NCBI RefSeq assembly: GCF_009650435.1 | Contig: NZ_VVIP01000012.1 | Location: 126,501-190,500 of the forward strand | Source: Foetidibacter luteolus | Lineage (GTDB): Bacteria > Bacteroidota > Bacteroidia > Chitinophagales > Chitinophagaceae | Reading direction: 5' to 3' | Length of the DNA stretch: 64,000 nucleotides | Notes under the pieces: model-generated | The model's database searches: none | What the model was told of the DNA's origin: nothing | What the model saw: only the letters and a program-made list of their open reading frames with translations | In this document: positions 27,281 through 35,447 of the stretch, one piece after another | Numbering within the stretch: the first letter of the stretch is position 1 | Layout of the letters: each line of letters opens with the position of its first letter | Translations under genes and position numbers: made by a program

Positions 27281-27410
27281 AGCCGCCCAATGAACGGAAC
27301 GATGAAGTGCTTGATTATTATTTGTTCTTTCACTGAAAGACCAAATAATAACAAAACCATGTTTGCAACAGGCGATTCCATAAAAAACAACTGCTGGTAT
27401 CTAAAAAATT
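27281..27410 (+). repeat. CR-A repeat copy interrupted by a hairpin insert
   Basis: GCCGCCCAATGAACGGAACG and GATGAAGTGCTTG are followed not by CGACGCAAC but by about 50 foreign bases; GCAACAGGCGATTCCAT and CTGGTATCTAAAAAA then resume. The insert holds the inverted repeat TTATTATTTG / CAAATAATAA (27315-27324 and 27342-27351). It lies between the small subunit and cytochrome genes. Confidence 0.6.
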
Positions 27411-27446
27411 CTTTTAATTAAAACAACCATTATCAAACAAATTGGT

Positions 27447-28106
27447 ATGGAAAAAAATACGAATCAACCGGGTAAGCTTGTAAGGCGTATAGTTTATGTA
27501 GCCCTTGCCACCGGGTTTTTAACCGCCGTGGCACAGCCATTGCGCATAAAAGAAGAGCCCGAAAAAGAAACCTATGAAAAAGTTGCAGATGGTAAAGATG
27601 ATGCGGCAAGAAGAGAGCAGGAATCCAAGGATGCTTTTCTTGCAGCGTATACCGTGTTTATGCATCCGCGTTGTATGAACTGTCACCCAAGCGGCGATGC
27701 ACCTTTGCAGGGCGATGACAGCCATATACATGCGCAGAACGTAACACGTGGTACCGATGGCAAAGGCCTGTATGCATTAAAATGTAAAAACTGCCACCAG
27801 GATGCCAACCTGCCCGGCGCTGATATGCCACCCGGCAGCCCGGGTTGGGCTATGCCACCTGCCAAACATAAAATGATCTTTCAGGGTATGAGCCCCAAAG
27901 AACTGGCCACACATTTTAAGGATAACCATTACACAGGGTTTAAGGATTTTGAGAAAGACATGATACACCACGTAGAAGTAGAACCGCTGGTGCTAAACAG
28001 TTTTATACCATTGGAAGGCCGCAGCAGGCTACCCATGACACATGAAGAATTTGTAGCCAAAGTGAAGGAGTGGATTGAAAAGGGTGCGGCCATACCTGAT
28101 AAATAG
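27447..28106 (+). CDS. Periplasmic dihaem cytochrome c, partner of the molybdopterin oxidoreductase
   Basis: The 219-residue protein has an N-terminal signal (RRIVYVALATGFLTAVAQP) and two haem-attachment motifs, CMNCH (about residue 75) and CKNCH (about 112), both within the first two thirds. MPPGSPGWAMPPAKHKMIF between motifs and C-terminus may supply a methionine or histidine ligand. It matches the third gene often found after IorA/IorB-like subunits in Bacteroidota, where it takes electrons from the [2Fe-2S] subunit. A good terminator follows at 28127. Confidence 0.82.
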   Translation: MEKNTNQPGKLVRRIVYVALATGFLTAVAQPLRIKEEPEKETYEKVADGKDDAARREQESKDAFLAAYTVFMHPRCMNCHPSGDAPLQGDDSHIHAQNVTRGTDGKGLYALKCKNCHQDANLPGADMPPGSPGWAMPPAKHKMIFQGMSPKELATHFKDNHYTGFKDFEKDMIHHVEVEPLVLNSFIPLEGRSRLPMTHEEFVAKVKEWIEKGAAIPDK

Positions 28107-28126
28107 AGTTTGATAGTATGAAGCTA

Positions 28127-28160
28127 AAAAGGAGGCAATTACTGCTTCCTTTTGGTTTTT
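28127..28160 (+). terminator. Intrinsic terminator of the oxidoreductase operon
   Basis: AAAAGGAGGCA pairs with TGCTTCCTTTT (one G-U pair) around a five-base loop, then GGTTTTTTA. It lies 20 bases after the cytochrome stop codon. Confidence 0.75.
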
Positions 28161-28245
28161 TATGGAAGGCTTGAAAATTGTTTTTTAGCCTTTTAATGTG
28201 ATGCCGTATGGGCAGTTTTTTGTTGCTTACCACAAGTGTTTGAAT

Positions 28246-28268
28246 TTGGGCAGTTGCCAACTGCCCAA
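28246..28268. repeat. Perfect 23-base inverted repeat
   Basis: TTGGGCAGTTG, one base, CAACTGCCCAA. It stands alone in the gap between the cytochrome and permease genes and has no copy elsewhere in the window. A regulator site or a hairpin is possible. Confidence 0.4.
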
Positions 28269-28314
28269 TTATCACATTGCTGAAACCCTTTGCTGACAAC
28301 CGTTTCGTAAATAA

Positions 28315-28490
28315 TGTGTTTATAGCATAAAGCTTATTTTATTCAAAGAAAAAAGCGACACCATTGTAGAGTACTCCTTTAAAACCATAGATAAAGCTAT
28401 GGGTGTAGCCACTTATAAAACTACCCCGATGTGCCCAAAAAAATGAAAAAAATACTGCCCGGTGCGGAAGCATTAAGAAGATTGCTGTAG
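28315..28490 (+). pseudogene. Possible remnant of a protein-coding gene with a frameshift
   Basis: One frame reads SIKLILFKEKSDTIVEYSF and on to DKAMGVATYK, then stops. The next frame continues NYPDVPKKMKKILPGAEALR and ends RRLL-stop at 28488-28490. Joined, they look like the C-terminal 55 residues of a protein. No start codon or N-terminal part is visible and the family is not recognised. It may be chance. Confidence 0.3.
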
Positions 28491-28517
28491 TATACTGCGT
28501 AAAGTCGATATTTTTTA

Positions 28518-29951
28518 CTAATTATTTTTATACCGCCTTTTGCAGTACCAGTAAAAAGGCACACCTGCAAAACATAGCGCCAGCCCGAACAATGAATTAA
28601 TCACACGGGTTTGGCCGGAGATAAAATTGCTGACGTCATTGTAGATGGTAACTGCAAAATAGAAGGCGGAAAAAGCAATAAAAATTAATGGCACATACGG
28701 ATAGCCCCATACTTTGTACGGGCGTTCCACCTCTTTCATTTTCTTTCTTAATATAAAAATACCGATACCAAGAAAGCCATAAAATATCCACTGGATAAAT
28801 ACAAACATATCAAACAGCATATCGAAGGAGCCTGTCATTACAAGTACGGCACTCCAGGCAAACTGCAGCCATAATGCATTAGCAGGTGTTTTGTACCTGG
28901 GGTGTACTTTACCGAATACCCGAAAAAAATTGCCTTCCTCTCCCATCGCAAAGGTTATTCTTGCACATGGCAGTATATTGCCGTTAGCGCCGCCGAATGT
29001 TGACACCATCACCAATGCCGCTACAAACCCTCCCCCGGCAATACCAAACGCTTTTGCAAAAGCATCTGAAGCTATCAGAGATGATGTTTTCATTTCACTC
29101 ACCGGCAGTACATATAAATACGCCTGCGTGGTAAGCAGGTAGGCCGCAATACAAATACTGATACCAATGAATAAGCCCCGGGAAATGTTTTTTTGCGGCT
29201 GTTTTATTTCGCCGGAAATAAAGCCAAGCACATTCCAGCCATCGTAGGCGGATAATGCGCCTGAAGCCGCTGCAAAAAAACCGGTGATCAATTGCCAGGT
29301 GGAAAACTGGGTATTGTCTGAGGTGGAATAAAAATTTTTGAAATCTCCTTTGCCGGAAAAAAAGATGCCCAGCACCAACAGCAGCAGCGCCAACAGCTTT
29401 ACTACGGTAAACACCACCTGTATGGCAGCCCCGCCCTTTACACTACGGGCATTAATGGCGGTAATAAAAAATATTACCAGTATTGCCAGCATTTTAATGC
29501 CAATGTTTTCCAGCAGGTAAAACTTGCCAATAAAAGGGATAGTAAAAAAAACGGAGTGCTCCACAGCCGCACTAAAACGCGGCAACGGAAAAAAGTATTC
29601 CGCGTATTGCGCAAACAGGAAAGCTATGCCGGCTATAGCGCCTGTATTGATTACGATAAAGCCTGCCCAGCCGAACAGAAAGGCGAAAAAGCGGCCGTAC
29701 ATGTGGTGAAAATAAATATACTGGCCACCTGTTTGCGGCAGCATGCTGCCAACTTCAGCCATAATCATGCCGCCAAAAATGGAAACCACGCCGGTAATTA
29801 CCCATGTTAACAGCAGCAGCAGCGGCAAATGGGCCTGCCCGGCCATAGCTGCCGGCTTCATAAAAATGCTGCTGCCAATGATGGTACCGGCCACGATGGT
29901 TATGCAGCTGTAGAGGCCTAATTTTCGCTCAAGTTTTGGGGGCTGGTTCAT
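28518..29951 (-). CDS. APC-family amino-acid permease
   Basis: At 477 residues with about twelve membrane segments it starts KLERKLGLYSCITIVAGTII, then GSSIFMKPAAMAG, the helix-breaking GTIIGSSIF motif of TM1 in APC amino-acid carriers. EVGSMLPQTGGQYIYFHHMYG and YDGWNVLGFISGEIKQPQKN resemble the LAT/SLC7-like branch. It probably exchanges or imports neutral amino acids at the inner membrane; the exact substrate is not readable. It is downstream of the Rieske oxygenase gene on the same strand, 48 bases away, so they may be cotranscribed. Confidence 0.88.
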   Translation of the reverse strand: MNQPPKLERKLGLYSCITIVAGTIIGSSIFMKPAAMAGQAHLPLLLLLTWVITGVVSIFGGMIMAEVGSMLPQTGGQYIYFHHMYGRFFAFLFGWAGFIVINTGAIAGIAFLFAQYAEYFFPLPRFSAAVEHSVFFTIPFIGKFYLLENIGIKMLAILVIFFITAINARSVKGGAAIQVVFTVVKLLALLLLVLGIFFSGKGDFKNFYSTSDNTQFSTWQLITGFFAAASGALSAYDGWNVLGFISGEIKQPQKNISRGLFIGISICIAAYLLTTQAYLYVLPVSEMKTSSLIASDAFAKAFGIAGGGFVAALVMVSTFGGANGNILPCARITFAMGEEGNFFRVFGKVHPRYKTPANALWLQFAWSAVLVMTGSFDMLFDMFVFIQWIFYGFLGIGIFILRKKMKEVERPYKVWGYPYVPLIFIAFSAFYFAVTIYNDVSNFISGQTRVINSLFGLALCFAGVPFYWYCKRRYKNN

Positions 29952-29999
29952 GTGCGGGTGATACGGAGCTTTACATTAATGATGATTGAAGAAAGTTGG

Positions 30000-31085
30000 T
30001 TACTTATTCATGTGTTCCGCTAACAGTGAGTGGAAATGATGGGTGCCCTGCTCTCTTTTTACGGAGTACCTGCCATGCGTGTAAAATCTTGACCGGATGC
30101 CTTTCTGCACATTTTCCACCACTTCTTCATCTTCCAGTTCAACAGTGTCAAGACCGCTGCCTGCGCCGGTATTCAGCTTGGGTTCATCGTTTACGTAAGT
30201 TATAAAAGATACTTTACAGGTATCCACGCTAAGCGGTTGTACCAGGTTAAATGACAAGCCCCAGGGATAAAAATTGAACATCATGTTAGGAAACACCCAA
30301 AAATAATAGGCGGCTACTTCTTTGCCGTAATCCGGCGATGAAGCTGGTAAATCAAAACAGCTATCGCCTTTTTTACCAATGCCCAACTGCAGGTTGCTGT
30401 ACCTGAAAATTTCGGTAGTGTATTCACCAAAATCCAATACCTGGTTTAAGCCGGCATGTACAAACGGAATATGAAAGCCTTCCAGGTAATTTTCGCAGTA
30501 AAGCGCCCAGTTGGCCTTTACTGTATAATCTTTACAAAGGTCAGCCCGTAGCTGCAAGGCATCCATGTTAAACCAGTGCATGCGCTGCTGCATATCGCCA
30601 AACACCTGGCTGCCATCCACAGCAGGCTGCAGAGAACCAAAGAGCAGGTTGCCCCATCTAAAAACGGGCAACTGGTGCAGGTTATCTTCCGCGGTTGGAA
30701 AATCCTTTACTTCCTTAAACTCCGGCATAGAAGTAAAACTGCCATCCAGGCCAAATTGCCTGCCATGGTACCTGCAACGTAACTGGTTAAGCTTGCAGGG
30801 TTCATACACCAGCAGGTTACCGCGGTGTGTACAAACATTGCTCATGCAGCGTACAATGCCATCTTTGTCTTTCGTAAGCAGCAAAGGCTCATCAATATAA
30901 TCTTCCAGCAGTGTAAAAGGCCAGGCAGAGCCATTGGCTGTAACCCTGCCGGTATCGCCAATGTATTGCCAGGATGGGGCAAATATTTTTTCTTTAGAAC
31001 TTTCAAACGATGCAGGTGAAGTATAATAATCTGTGTGTATGGTACGGGCACTGGCAATATCAGGATCAACAAAATAGCGGGGCAT
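30000..31085 (-). CDS. Rieske-type ring-hydroxylating oxygenase alpha subunit
   Basis: The 361-residue protein has an N-terminal Rieske domain with CTHRGNLL and CRYHGRQFGLDGSF (about residues 86-115). The catalytic domain has the mononuclear iron motif ENYLEGFHIPFVH (about 207-219). The short length and single-component look fit the branch that includes choline- or betaine-type monooxygenases as well as aromatic dioxygenases. No reductase or beta subunit is next to it. The neighbouring amino-acid permease hints at an N-methylated amino-acid-like substrate, which is speculation. Confidence 0.88.
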   Translation of the reverse strand: MPRYFVDPDIASARTIHTDYYTSPASFESSKEKIFAPSWQYIGDTGRVTANGSAWPFTLLEDYIDEPLLLTKDKDGIVRCMSNVCTHRGNLLVYEPCKLNQLRCRYHGRQFGLDGSFTSMPEFKEVKDFPTAEDNLHQLPVFRWGNLLFGSLQPAVDGSQVFGDMQQRMHWFNMDALQLRADLCKDYTVKANWALYCENYLEGFHIPFVHAGLNQVLDFGEYTTEIFRYSNLQLGIGKKGDSCFDLPASSPDYGKEVAAYYFWVFPNMMFNFYPWGLSFNLVQPLSVDTCKVSFITYVNDEPKLNTGAGSGLDTVELEDEEVVENVQKGIRSRFYTHGRYSVKREQGTHHFHSLLAEHMNK

Positions 31086-31257
31086 AGCAGCAGTTTTGCT
31101 AAAGATAAAAAATCATACGCATGGCGCTTATAATTAGTTGCCCGGGTTGGCAGGAGTAAGAGCGATAACACAGCCCACAGGTTTGGCAAATAATGTTAAT
31201 GAGGATAACATTCTGCTGCCACACCAAATGTAAAAGCGACAGAACCAACTACTATAA

Positions 31258-31345
31258 TGCGGGAAAAGCTGCATAGAGAACAGAACGTACAAGAGTGCGA
31301 CGCAACCAAAGCCTCCTGCTTATTCCATCGCCGGGCCCATAAAAT
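31258..31345 (+). repeat. CR-B dispersed repeat copy
   Basis: It has AGAACAGAACGTACAAGAGTGCGACGCAACC in the middle (31276-31306) and ends CGCCGGGCCCATAAAAT. It lies between the divergent-side start of the Rieske gene and the lysine-rich gene's 3' end. Confidence 0.65.
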
Positions 31346-31381
31346 TACTCACAACAGCGCATGCGCTGTTGACATAAGGCA

Positions 31382-31585
31382 TCAGTCTTTGCCCCAGTTA
31401 TCTTCCATTTTTTTATATGCCTCTTTAGATATGGTTGAATCTTTTTTTGAGCGGGAGGTTCCCTTTTTCTTCTTTGCGTTTATGTTGTTGACCAACGAGT
31501 TTTTTACACCCAGTTTATTTTTAGTGTTGGTTGATTTTTTGGTGGCCGCTTTTTTGGCGGCTTTCTTTTTTGCAGCTTTTGCCAT
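31382..31585 (-). CDS. Small lysine-rich protein, histone H1-like tail
   Basis: From the ATG at 31585 the product is 67 residues: MAKAAKKKAAKKAATKKSTN, then a middle LGVKNSLVNNINAKKKKGTS, then a conserved-looking end TISKEAYKKMEDNWGKD. The N-terminal AAKKK repeats resemble bacterial histone H1-like proteins and suggest nucleic-acid binding. The upstream ATG at 31615 adds only ten residues without similar composition. The role is unknown; DNA or RNA compaction is a guess. Confidence 0.6.
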   Translation of the reverse strand: MAKAAKKKAAKKAATKKSTNTKNKLGVKNSLVNNINAKKKKGTSRSKKDSTISKEAYKKMEDNWGKD

Positions 31586-31642
31586 AGTTTTTACTTCATG
31601 TAATACAATTGGCATGCCGGTATAAGAGGTAAAACTATTTTG

Positions 31643-32137
31643 TTACATAGGCTTTGCGCTATTGAAAATGGCTTCGGTAGTGTTGTTGTGGGCATCGGCA
31701 TCCATCAGTATTTTCCATAAGCCGTTTTCTTTTTGCAAAAGCACATGAAATTTGCCATACCCTGCCCTTGTTGTACCATCCTTTGCAACGGAAGAGGTTT
31801 TGTAATAACCCACTTTAGAGGCTTTTCCATTTGCGGCCATGCGCTGTATAAAGCGTAGTTCAATCGTTCGTTCTTTCAGGTTCTCTTTGCTGTAATCATT
31901 GCCTTGCCTGTTACTGTTATAGTACTGCTGGTAATCCCATACAAGGCTGTCGTCCTGTATAACCCTTGTCATGTTTTTGCTGTGCACGGCCATAAAGCCA
32001 TCAGTATCCAATTGGTTAAAAGCGGCAATAAATGGTTTCCATACATCCCGGTTTATTTGCTGTTGCAGGCTGTCTGCCTGTGTGTAGCTTTTACCTGCCA
32101 TACATAAAAGTGCTGCGACAATATAAGCGGCTTTCAT
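31643..32137 (-). CDS. Secreted NTF2/SnoaL-like (DUF4440-type) protein
   Basis: The 164-residue protein has a signal peptide (KAAYIVAALLCMAGKSYTQA) and then the NTF2-like pattern: VWKPFIAAFNQLDTDGFMAV, a middle RTIELRFIQRM, and the closing strand pair FHVLLQKENGLWKILMDAD. These small cone-shaped domains bind ligands or act as enzymes, here in the periplasm. No specific function can be assigned. It lies 104 bases downstream of the SRPBCC gene on the same strand. Confidence 0.6.
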   Translation of the reverse strand: MKAAYIVAALLCMAGKSYTQADSLQQQINRDVWKPFIAAFNQLDTDGFMAVHSKNMTRVIQDDSLVWDYQQYYNSNRQGNDYSKENLKERTIELRFIQRMAANGKASKVGYYKTSSVAKDGTTRAGYGKFHVLLQKENGLWKILMDADAHNNTTEAIFNSAKPM

Positions 32138-32241
32138 TTTTTTATCCTAATCTACCGAGCAAAGGTTTTGGGGCAGCCGCTTTATATATCAACGGCTGTA
32201 ACAGCTTATCCTGTGGTAACTGCAATGCAAATAAATGGATG

Positions 32242-32670
32242 TCAGGCCTTTTGCAGGTAATTTTTAAGAGAAGTGCCAATAATGTGAGTCCAACCTGCGG
32301 AAAAGCTTTCCCTGGCAAAATCGGGGTGTTTGGGAAATGTCTCAAGCCCGGTGTGGGTAAGTTTTAAGCGTGTATTTTCCCCTTCTTCAAACAATTCAAA
32401 ACTTACCAGCGACTCCCCTTCATAGTCCTTATAACGCCAGGTGTAAGCAAGTTTCTTTTCCTTTATCACTTCTGTTATCCTGCAAAGGTGTACATACGGA
32501 GCTTCGTTGTCTTTGCCGGCTTCAAAGGAAAATTCAAAGCCAACTTTGAGAATAAATTCTTGAAGAGTGAAATACCATTGCTTCATCTGGTCTTTATCTG
32601 TAATGGCTTTCCATACCCTGGATACAGGGGCGTTATATACACGTTCTATAACAAATGGTTCGCTGTTCAT
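32242..32670 (-). CDS. SRPBCC/AHSA1-domain protein
   Basis: The 142-residue cytoplasmic protein starts PFVIERVYNAPVSRVWKAIT, followed by DQMKQWYF and LSFELFEEGENTRLKL-type strands, and ends GWTHIIGTSLKNYLQ. This is the activator of Hsp90 ATPase homologue 1-like (AHSA1) branch of the START/SRPBCC fold, a hydrophobic ligand-binding cavity. Its ligand is unknown. Confidence 0.85.
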   Translation of the reverse strand: MNSEPFVIERVYNAPVSRVWKAITDKDQMKQWYFTLQEFILKVGFEFSFEAGKDNEAPYVHLCRITEVIKEKKLAYTWRYKDYEGESLVSFELFEEGENTRLKLTHTGLETFPKHPDFARESFSAGWTHIIGTSLKNYLQKA

Positions 32671-32825
32671 AAAATGTTGTATTTAAGCTTTGAAGGAATA
32701 ACATACATTCAAATATATGCGTAACTGATTGGTTACTCAAATTTTTTATATGGCCTTTTCTAATGGATGCGCGGTAGCGGCCAACTGGTGCTTTTTTGTA
32801 GATTTATTCTTTAAAACATATAATT

Positions 32826-33458
32826 ATGCCTGCCAAAGTAAACTGGCCAGAGGCCATAAAGCCATTGCTTAAAAAGTACAAGAACAAAAAGCACCCGCTG
32901 GACTATGAAAGTGTTTATCAACTGGTAGTAATGGTGGTTTTGTCTGCCCAGGATTCTGACCGGCACATTAACCAACTGGCCCCAAAGTTTTTTGAAGCCT
33001 ATCCTGATATGAAAGCGCTGTCTATGGCTACGGAGGAAACGCTTACCCCGCTTATAGGCAGTGTGCGCAATTTTGGCAACAAAATAAAGTGGCTGATGGA
33101 AATGTCTCAAAAGATAAAGGCCGACAAAAATATTCCCCTTAACCTGGATGAGCTTACGGCGTTGCCGGGCATTGGCCGCAAATCTGCCAACGTTATTTTA
33201 CGGGAGGCCGGCAAACCCGCAGAAGGAGTGATTGTTGACTTGCATGTGGTGCGTGTGGCGCCAAGGCTGGGCATTGCTACCGGCATAGACCCCAAGAAAA
33301 TTGAAAAGCAAATAATGGAAGCTTTGCCGCAAAAAGACTGGGATGCAGGCATGGCTATGTCTTTCCTGGGCCGTGAAATATGCAGGCCCCAGCCTAAATG
33401 CGAAATCTGCCTGATGAATACTGTTTGTAAGTTTTATCAGGCGAATATGGCCGGGTAA
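32826..33458 (+). CDS. nth: Endonuclease III-type DNA glycosylase
   Basis: The 210-residue protein has the helix-hairpin-helix LPGIGRKSANVIL with the catalytic lysine, and the aspartate in VIVDLHVVRVAPRLG, the two residues that make Nth a bifunctional glycosylase/AP-lyase. It repairs oxidised pyrimidines. The [4Fe-4S] site reads CRPQPKCEICLMNTVC, a spacing of X5-X2-X5 rather than the usual X6-X2-X5. All four cysteines are present. It is transcribed alone on the plus strand. Confidence 0.9.
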   Translation: MPAKVNWPEAIKPLLKKYKNKKHPLDYESVYQLVVMVVLSAQDSDRHINQLAPKFFEAYPDMKALSMATEETLTPLIGSVRNFGNKIKWLMEMSQKIKADKNIPLNLDELTALPGIGRKSANVILREAGKPAEGVIVDLHVVRVAPRLGIATGIDPKKIEKQIMEALPQKDWDAGMAMSFLGREICRPQPKCEICLMNTVCKFYQANMAG

Positions 33459-33470
33459 AACAACAATTTT

Positions 33471-33558
33471 TGATACCAGCAATAGTATTTCATAGCATCG
33501 CCTGTTGCGCCGCAATCCGTTCATCGTTCGGTTCATTGGGCGACTTTTTTAGACCCGG
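33471..33558 (-). repeat. CR-A dispersed repeat copy (inverted pair, left)
   Basis: It begins GATACCAGCAATAGTATTTC and has TGTTGCGCCGCAATCC in the core with one change, then TCATCGTTCGGTTCATTGGG and AGACCCGG. It lies 13 bases after nth. The 150 bases between it and the next copy show nothing else. Confidence 0.65.
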
Positions 33559-33705
33559 ATAAATAAGGATATTGCTTCTACGAAGCTCACTGCCAACTTA
33601 TCATTACAACTACTAACATTTCGGCCTTACAGAACTTAAAAAAGCAAAACGCCTTGCAAAGTAGCTTCGGTTATTGCAGCCAAATATTGTCAGAAACCTT
33701 TTCTG

Positions 33706-33798
33706 CCCGCGGTCTGAAAAGATGCCATGAAAAACCGAATGATGAAGTGCTTGCGACGCAACAGGCGATGCTATGTAACTATATCGCTGGTATCTAAA
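33706..33798 (+). repeat. CR-A dispersed repeat copy (inverted pair, right)
   Basis: CCCGCGGTCTGAAAAGATGC opens it, with core TTGCGACGCAAC at 33751-33762 and end CGCTGGTATCTAAATT. It faces the copy at 33471-33558, so the two could pair in RNA over a 150-base loop. Confidence 0.7.
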
Positions 33799-33827
33799 TT
33801 CAGTTTCACACAATAACGAATGGACGT

Positions 33828-33862
33828 AAAAAAAGCTGCCTTTTGCAAGAGCAGCTTTTTTA
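33828..33862 (-). terminator. Bidirectional intrinsic terminator after the 2-oxoacid oxidoreductase gene
   Basis: AAAAAAAGCTGC and GCAGCTTTTTT flank an eleven-base loop. Both strands have a T-run, so it can serve the minus-strand gene ending at 33879 and stop transcription from nth. Confidence 0.75.
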
Positions 33863-33878
33863 TGTACAAAGAAATGAG

Positions 33879-34913
33879 CTAAGCAATTTCCCAAACTTCT
33901 TTACCACGCAGTAGTTTATCCAAATTACCGGGGCCTTTGGTGGCTATGGTTTCTTCAATCTGCATCCACATTACATCTTCGTAACAAGCCCGGTCACTTT
34001 CATAAAATACGCCAAATGGCCGGGGAAAATGGCCTTCTATCCTCGGGTCATCAAACATGCGTATCAAAACCTGGGCTTTGTAAAAATCCCTTTCATCGTG
34101 TATCCATAAATCATCTGTGCTAATGCCATCGCCCAGCTCTGCTATTACAGGTTTTAAACCATCCAGCCTGATACCCTTGTTTTGGGCGGCGCCAAAAACA
34201 AGCGGCTTACCATGCTCCAGGAACAAAGCCTCGTTGGGTTTGCTGCTTTTTTCGGTGAATATTTCAAAAGCACCGTCGTTGAAAATATTGCAGTTCTGGT
34301 AAATTTCCAGGAAGGAGGCGCCCTTGTGCTGGTAGGAGCGGGTTAACATGGCCTGCAGGTGTTTGGGGTCGCGGTCCATGGTGCGGGCAATAAAGCTGGC
34401 ATCCGCACCCATGGCCAGTGCCAGCGGGTTAAACGGATGGTCTATGCTGCCAAAGGGAGTACTCTTGGTAACCTTGTTTTCTTCTGAGGTAGGAGAGTAT
34501 TGCCCCTTGGTTAAGCCATATATCTGGTTGTTGAACAGGAGGATATTTACATCCAGGTTGCGGCGCAGCAGGTGTATGGTATGGTTGCCGCCGATGCTGA
34601 GGCCGTCACCGTCGCCGGTAACAATCCAAACACTCAGCTCTGGCCGGGTAGCTTTTAAACCGGTAGCCACAGCGGTAGCACGCCCGTGGATGGAGTGCAT
34701 GCCATACGTATTCATGTAATACGGAAAACGGCTGCTGCAGCCAATACCGCTGATGATTACAATATTTTCTTTGGGTAAACCCAATCCCGGCATAATCTTT
34801 TGCACCTGGGCCAAAATGGAATAATCACCGCAACCGGGGCACCAACGCACTTCCTGGTCGGTGGAAAAATCTTTGGCGGTTAATGTGGGCAGGGCAACAC
34901 TTGTTTCACTCAT
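33879..34913 (-). CDS. korB: 2-oxoacid:ferredoxin oxidoreductase, beta subunit
   Basis: The 344-residue protein has EVRWCPGCGDYSILAQVQ, GIGCSSRFPYYMNTYGMHSI, HGRATAVATGLK and the thiamine-diphosphate motif GDGDGLSIGGNHTIHLLRR ending in NNQIYGLTKGQYSPTS. This is the KorB/OorB subunit that, with the alpha subunit, converts 2-oxoglutarate or another 2-oxoacid to acyl-CoA with ferredoxin as acceptor. The alpha subunit gene, usually adjacent, is not in this window. The neighbour upstream is an AhpD-like protein 42 bases away. Confidence 0.92.
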   Translation of the reverse strand: MSETSVALPTLTAKDFSTDQEVRWCPGCGDYSILAQVQKIMPGLGLPKENIVIISGIGCSSRFPYYMNTYGMHSIHGRATAVATGLKATRPELSVWIVTGDGDGLSIGGNHTIHLLRRNLDVNILLFNNQIYGLTKGQYSPTSEENKVTKSTPFGSIDHPFNPLALAMGADASFIARTMDRDPKHLQAMLTRSYQHKGASFLEIYQNCNIFNDGAFEIFTEKSSKPNEALFLEHGKPLVFGAAQNKGIRLDGLKPVIAELGDGISTDDLWIHDERDFYKAQVLIRMFDDPRIEGHFPRPFGVFYESDRACYEDVMWMQIEETIATKGPGNLDKLLRGKEVWEIA

Positions 34914-34955
34914 TTCTTTAAAAATTGCGTATCAAAATTAAGTTGTTTAGTTGAG

Positions 34956-35309
34956 TTAGCGGTTGTTCGATATTTGCAAAGCTTCCCAATATTCAGCCGC
35001 TCTTCTTGTATGCGGCACTACAATGGTACCGCCAACAATATTGGCTACCGCGAATATCTCGTACAGCTCTGCTGTATTTATACCAAGTTCGTGGCATTTG
35101 CCCAGGTGGTACTTAATGCAGTCATCGCAGCGAAGTACCATGCTGGCTACCAGGCCCAGCATCTCTTTGGTGCGTTTGTCAAGGGCGCCGTCTTCGTAAG
35201 TGTTGGTGTCCAGGTTCCAGAGGCGTTTTAATACCAGGTTGTCCTTGCTAAGGATAACTTCGTTCATTTTGGTGCGATACTCATTAAACTCCTTGACTGC
35301 ATCGGCCAT
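34956..35309 (-). CDS. AhpD-like carboxymuconolactone decarboxylase-family protein
   Basis: The 117-residue protein has KRTKEMLGLVASMVLRCDDC followed by IKYHLGKCHELGI. The CXXC plus histidine (CDDCIKYH) is the redox site of AhpD-type members, which act as thiol-disulfide or peroxidase-linked proteins. It precedes korB by 42 bases, probably in one transcript, and may protect the oxygen-sensitive enzyme; this link is inference. Confidence 0.85.
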   Translation of the reverse strand: MADAVKEFNEYRTKMNEVILSKDNLVLKRLWNLDTNTYEDGALDKRTKEMLGLVASMVLRCDDCIKYHLGKCHELGINTAELYEIFAVANIVGGTIVVPHTRRAAEYWEALQISNNR

Positions 35310-35447
35310 AAACTAAAAAATTTGCGCAAAGGTAAGCGCAATTGGCGAGCTTGGTTTGTCGAAATAGGTAATAATAGCAGGCTTTGAGTTTTGGGCCTTG
35401 AGCTTTGAGTAGTAAGGCGTTAGCCAGTTTACGCCGGCGAGGAAGGC

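Noticed and set aside
31257..31625. 122-residue plus-strand frame
   Set aside because: It starts in a CR-B repeat and then runs antisense to the lysine-rich gene; its phenylalanine-rich sequence is the reverse of lysine codons.
33471..33798. Inverted CR-A pair considered as the ends of an insertion sequence
   Set aside because: Only about 150 bases of non-coding sequence lie between them, with no transposase and no target duplication seen.
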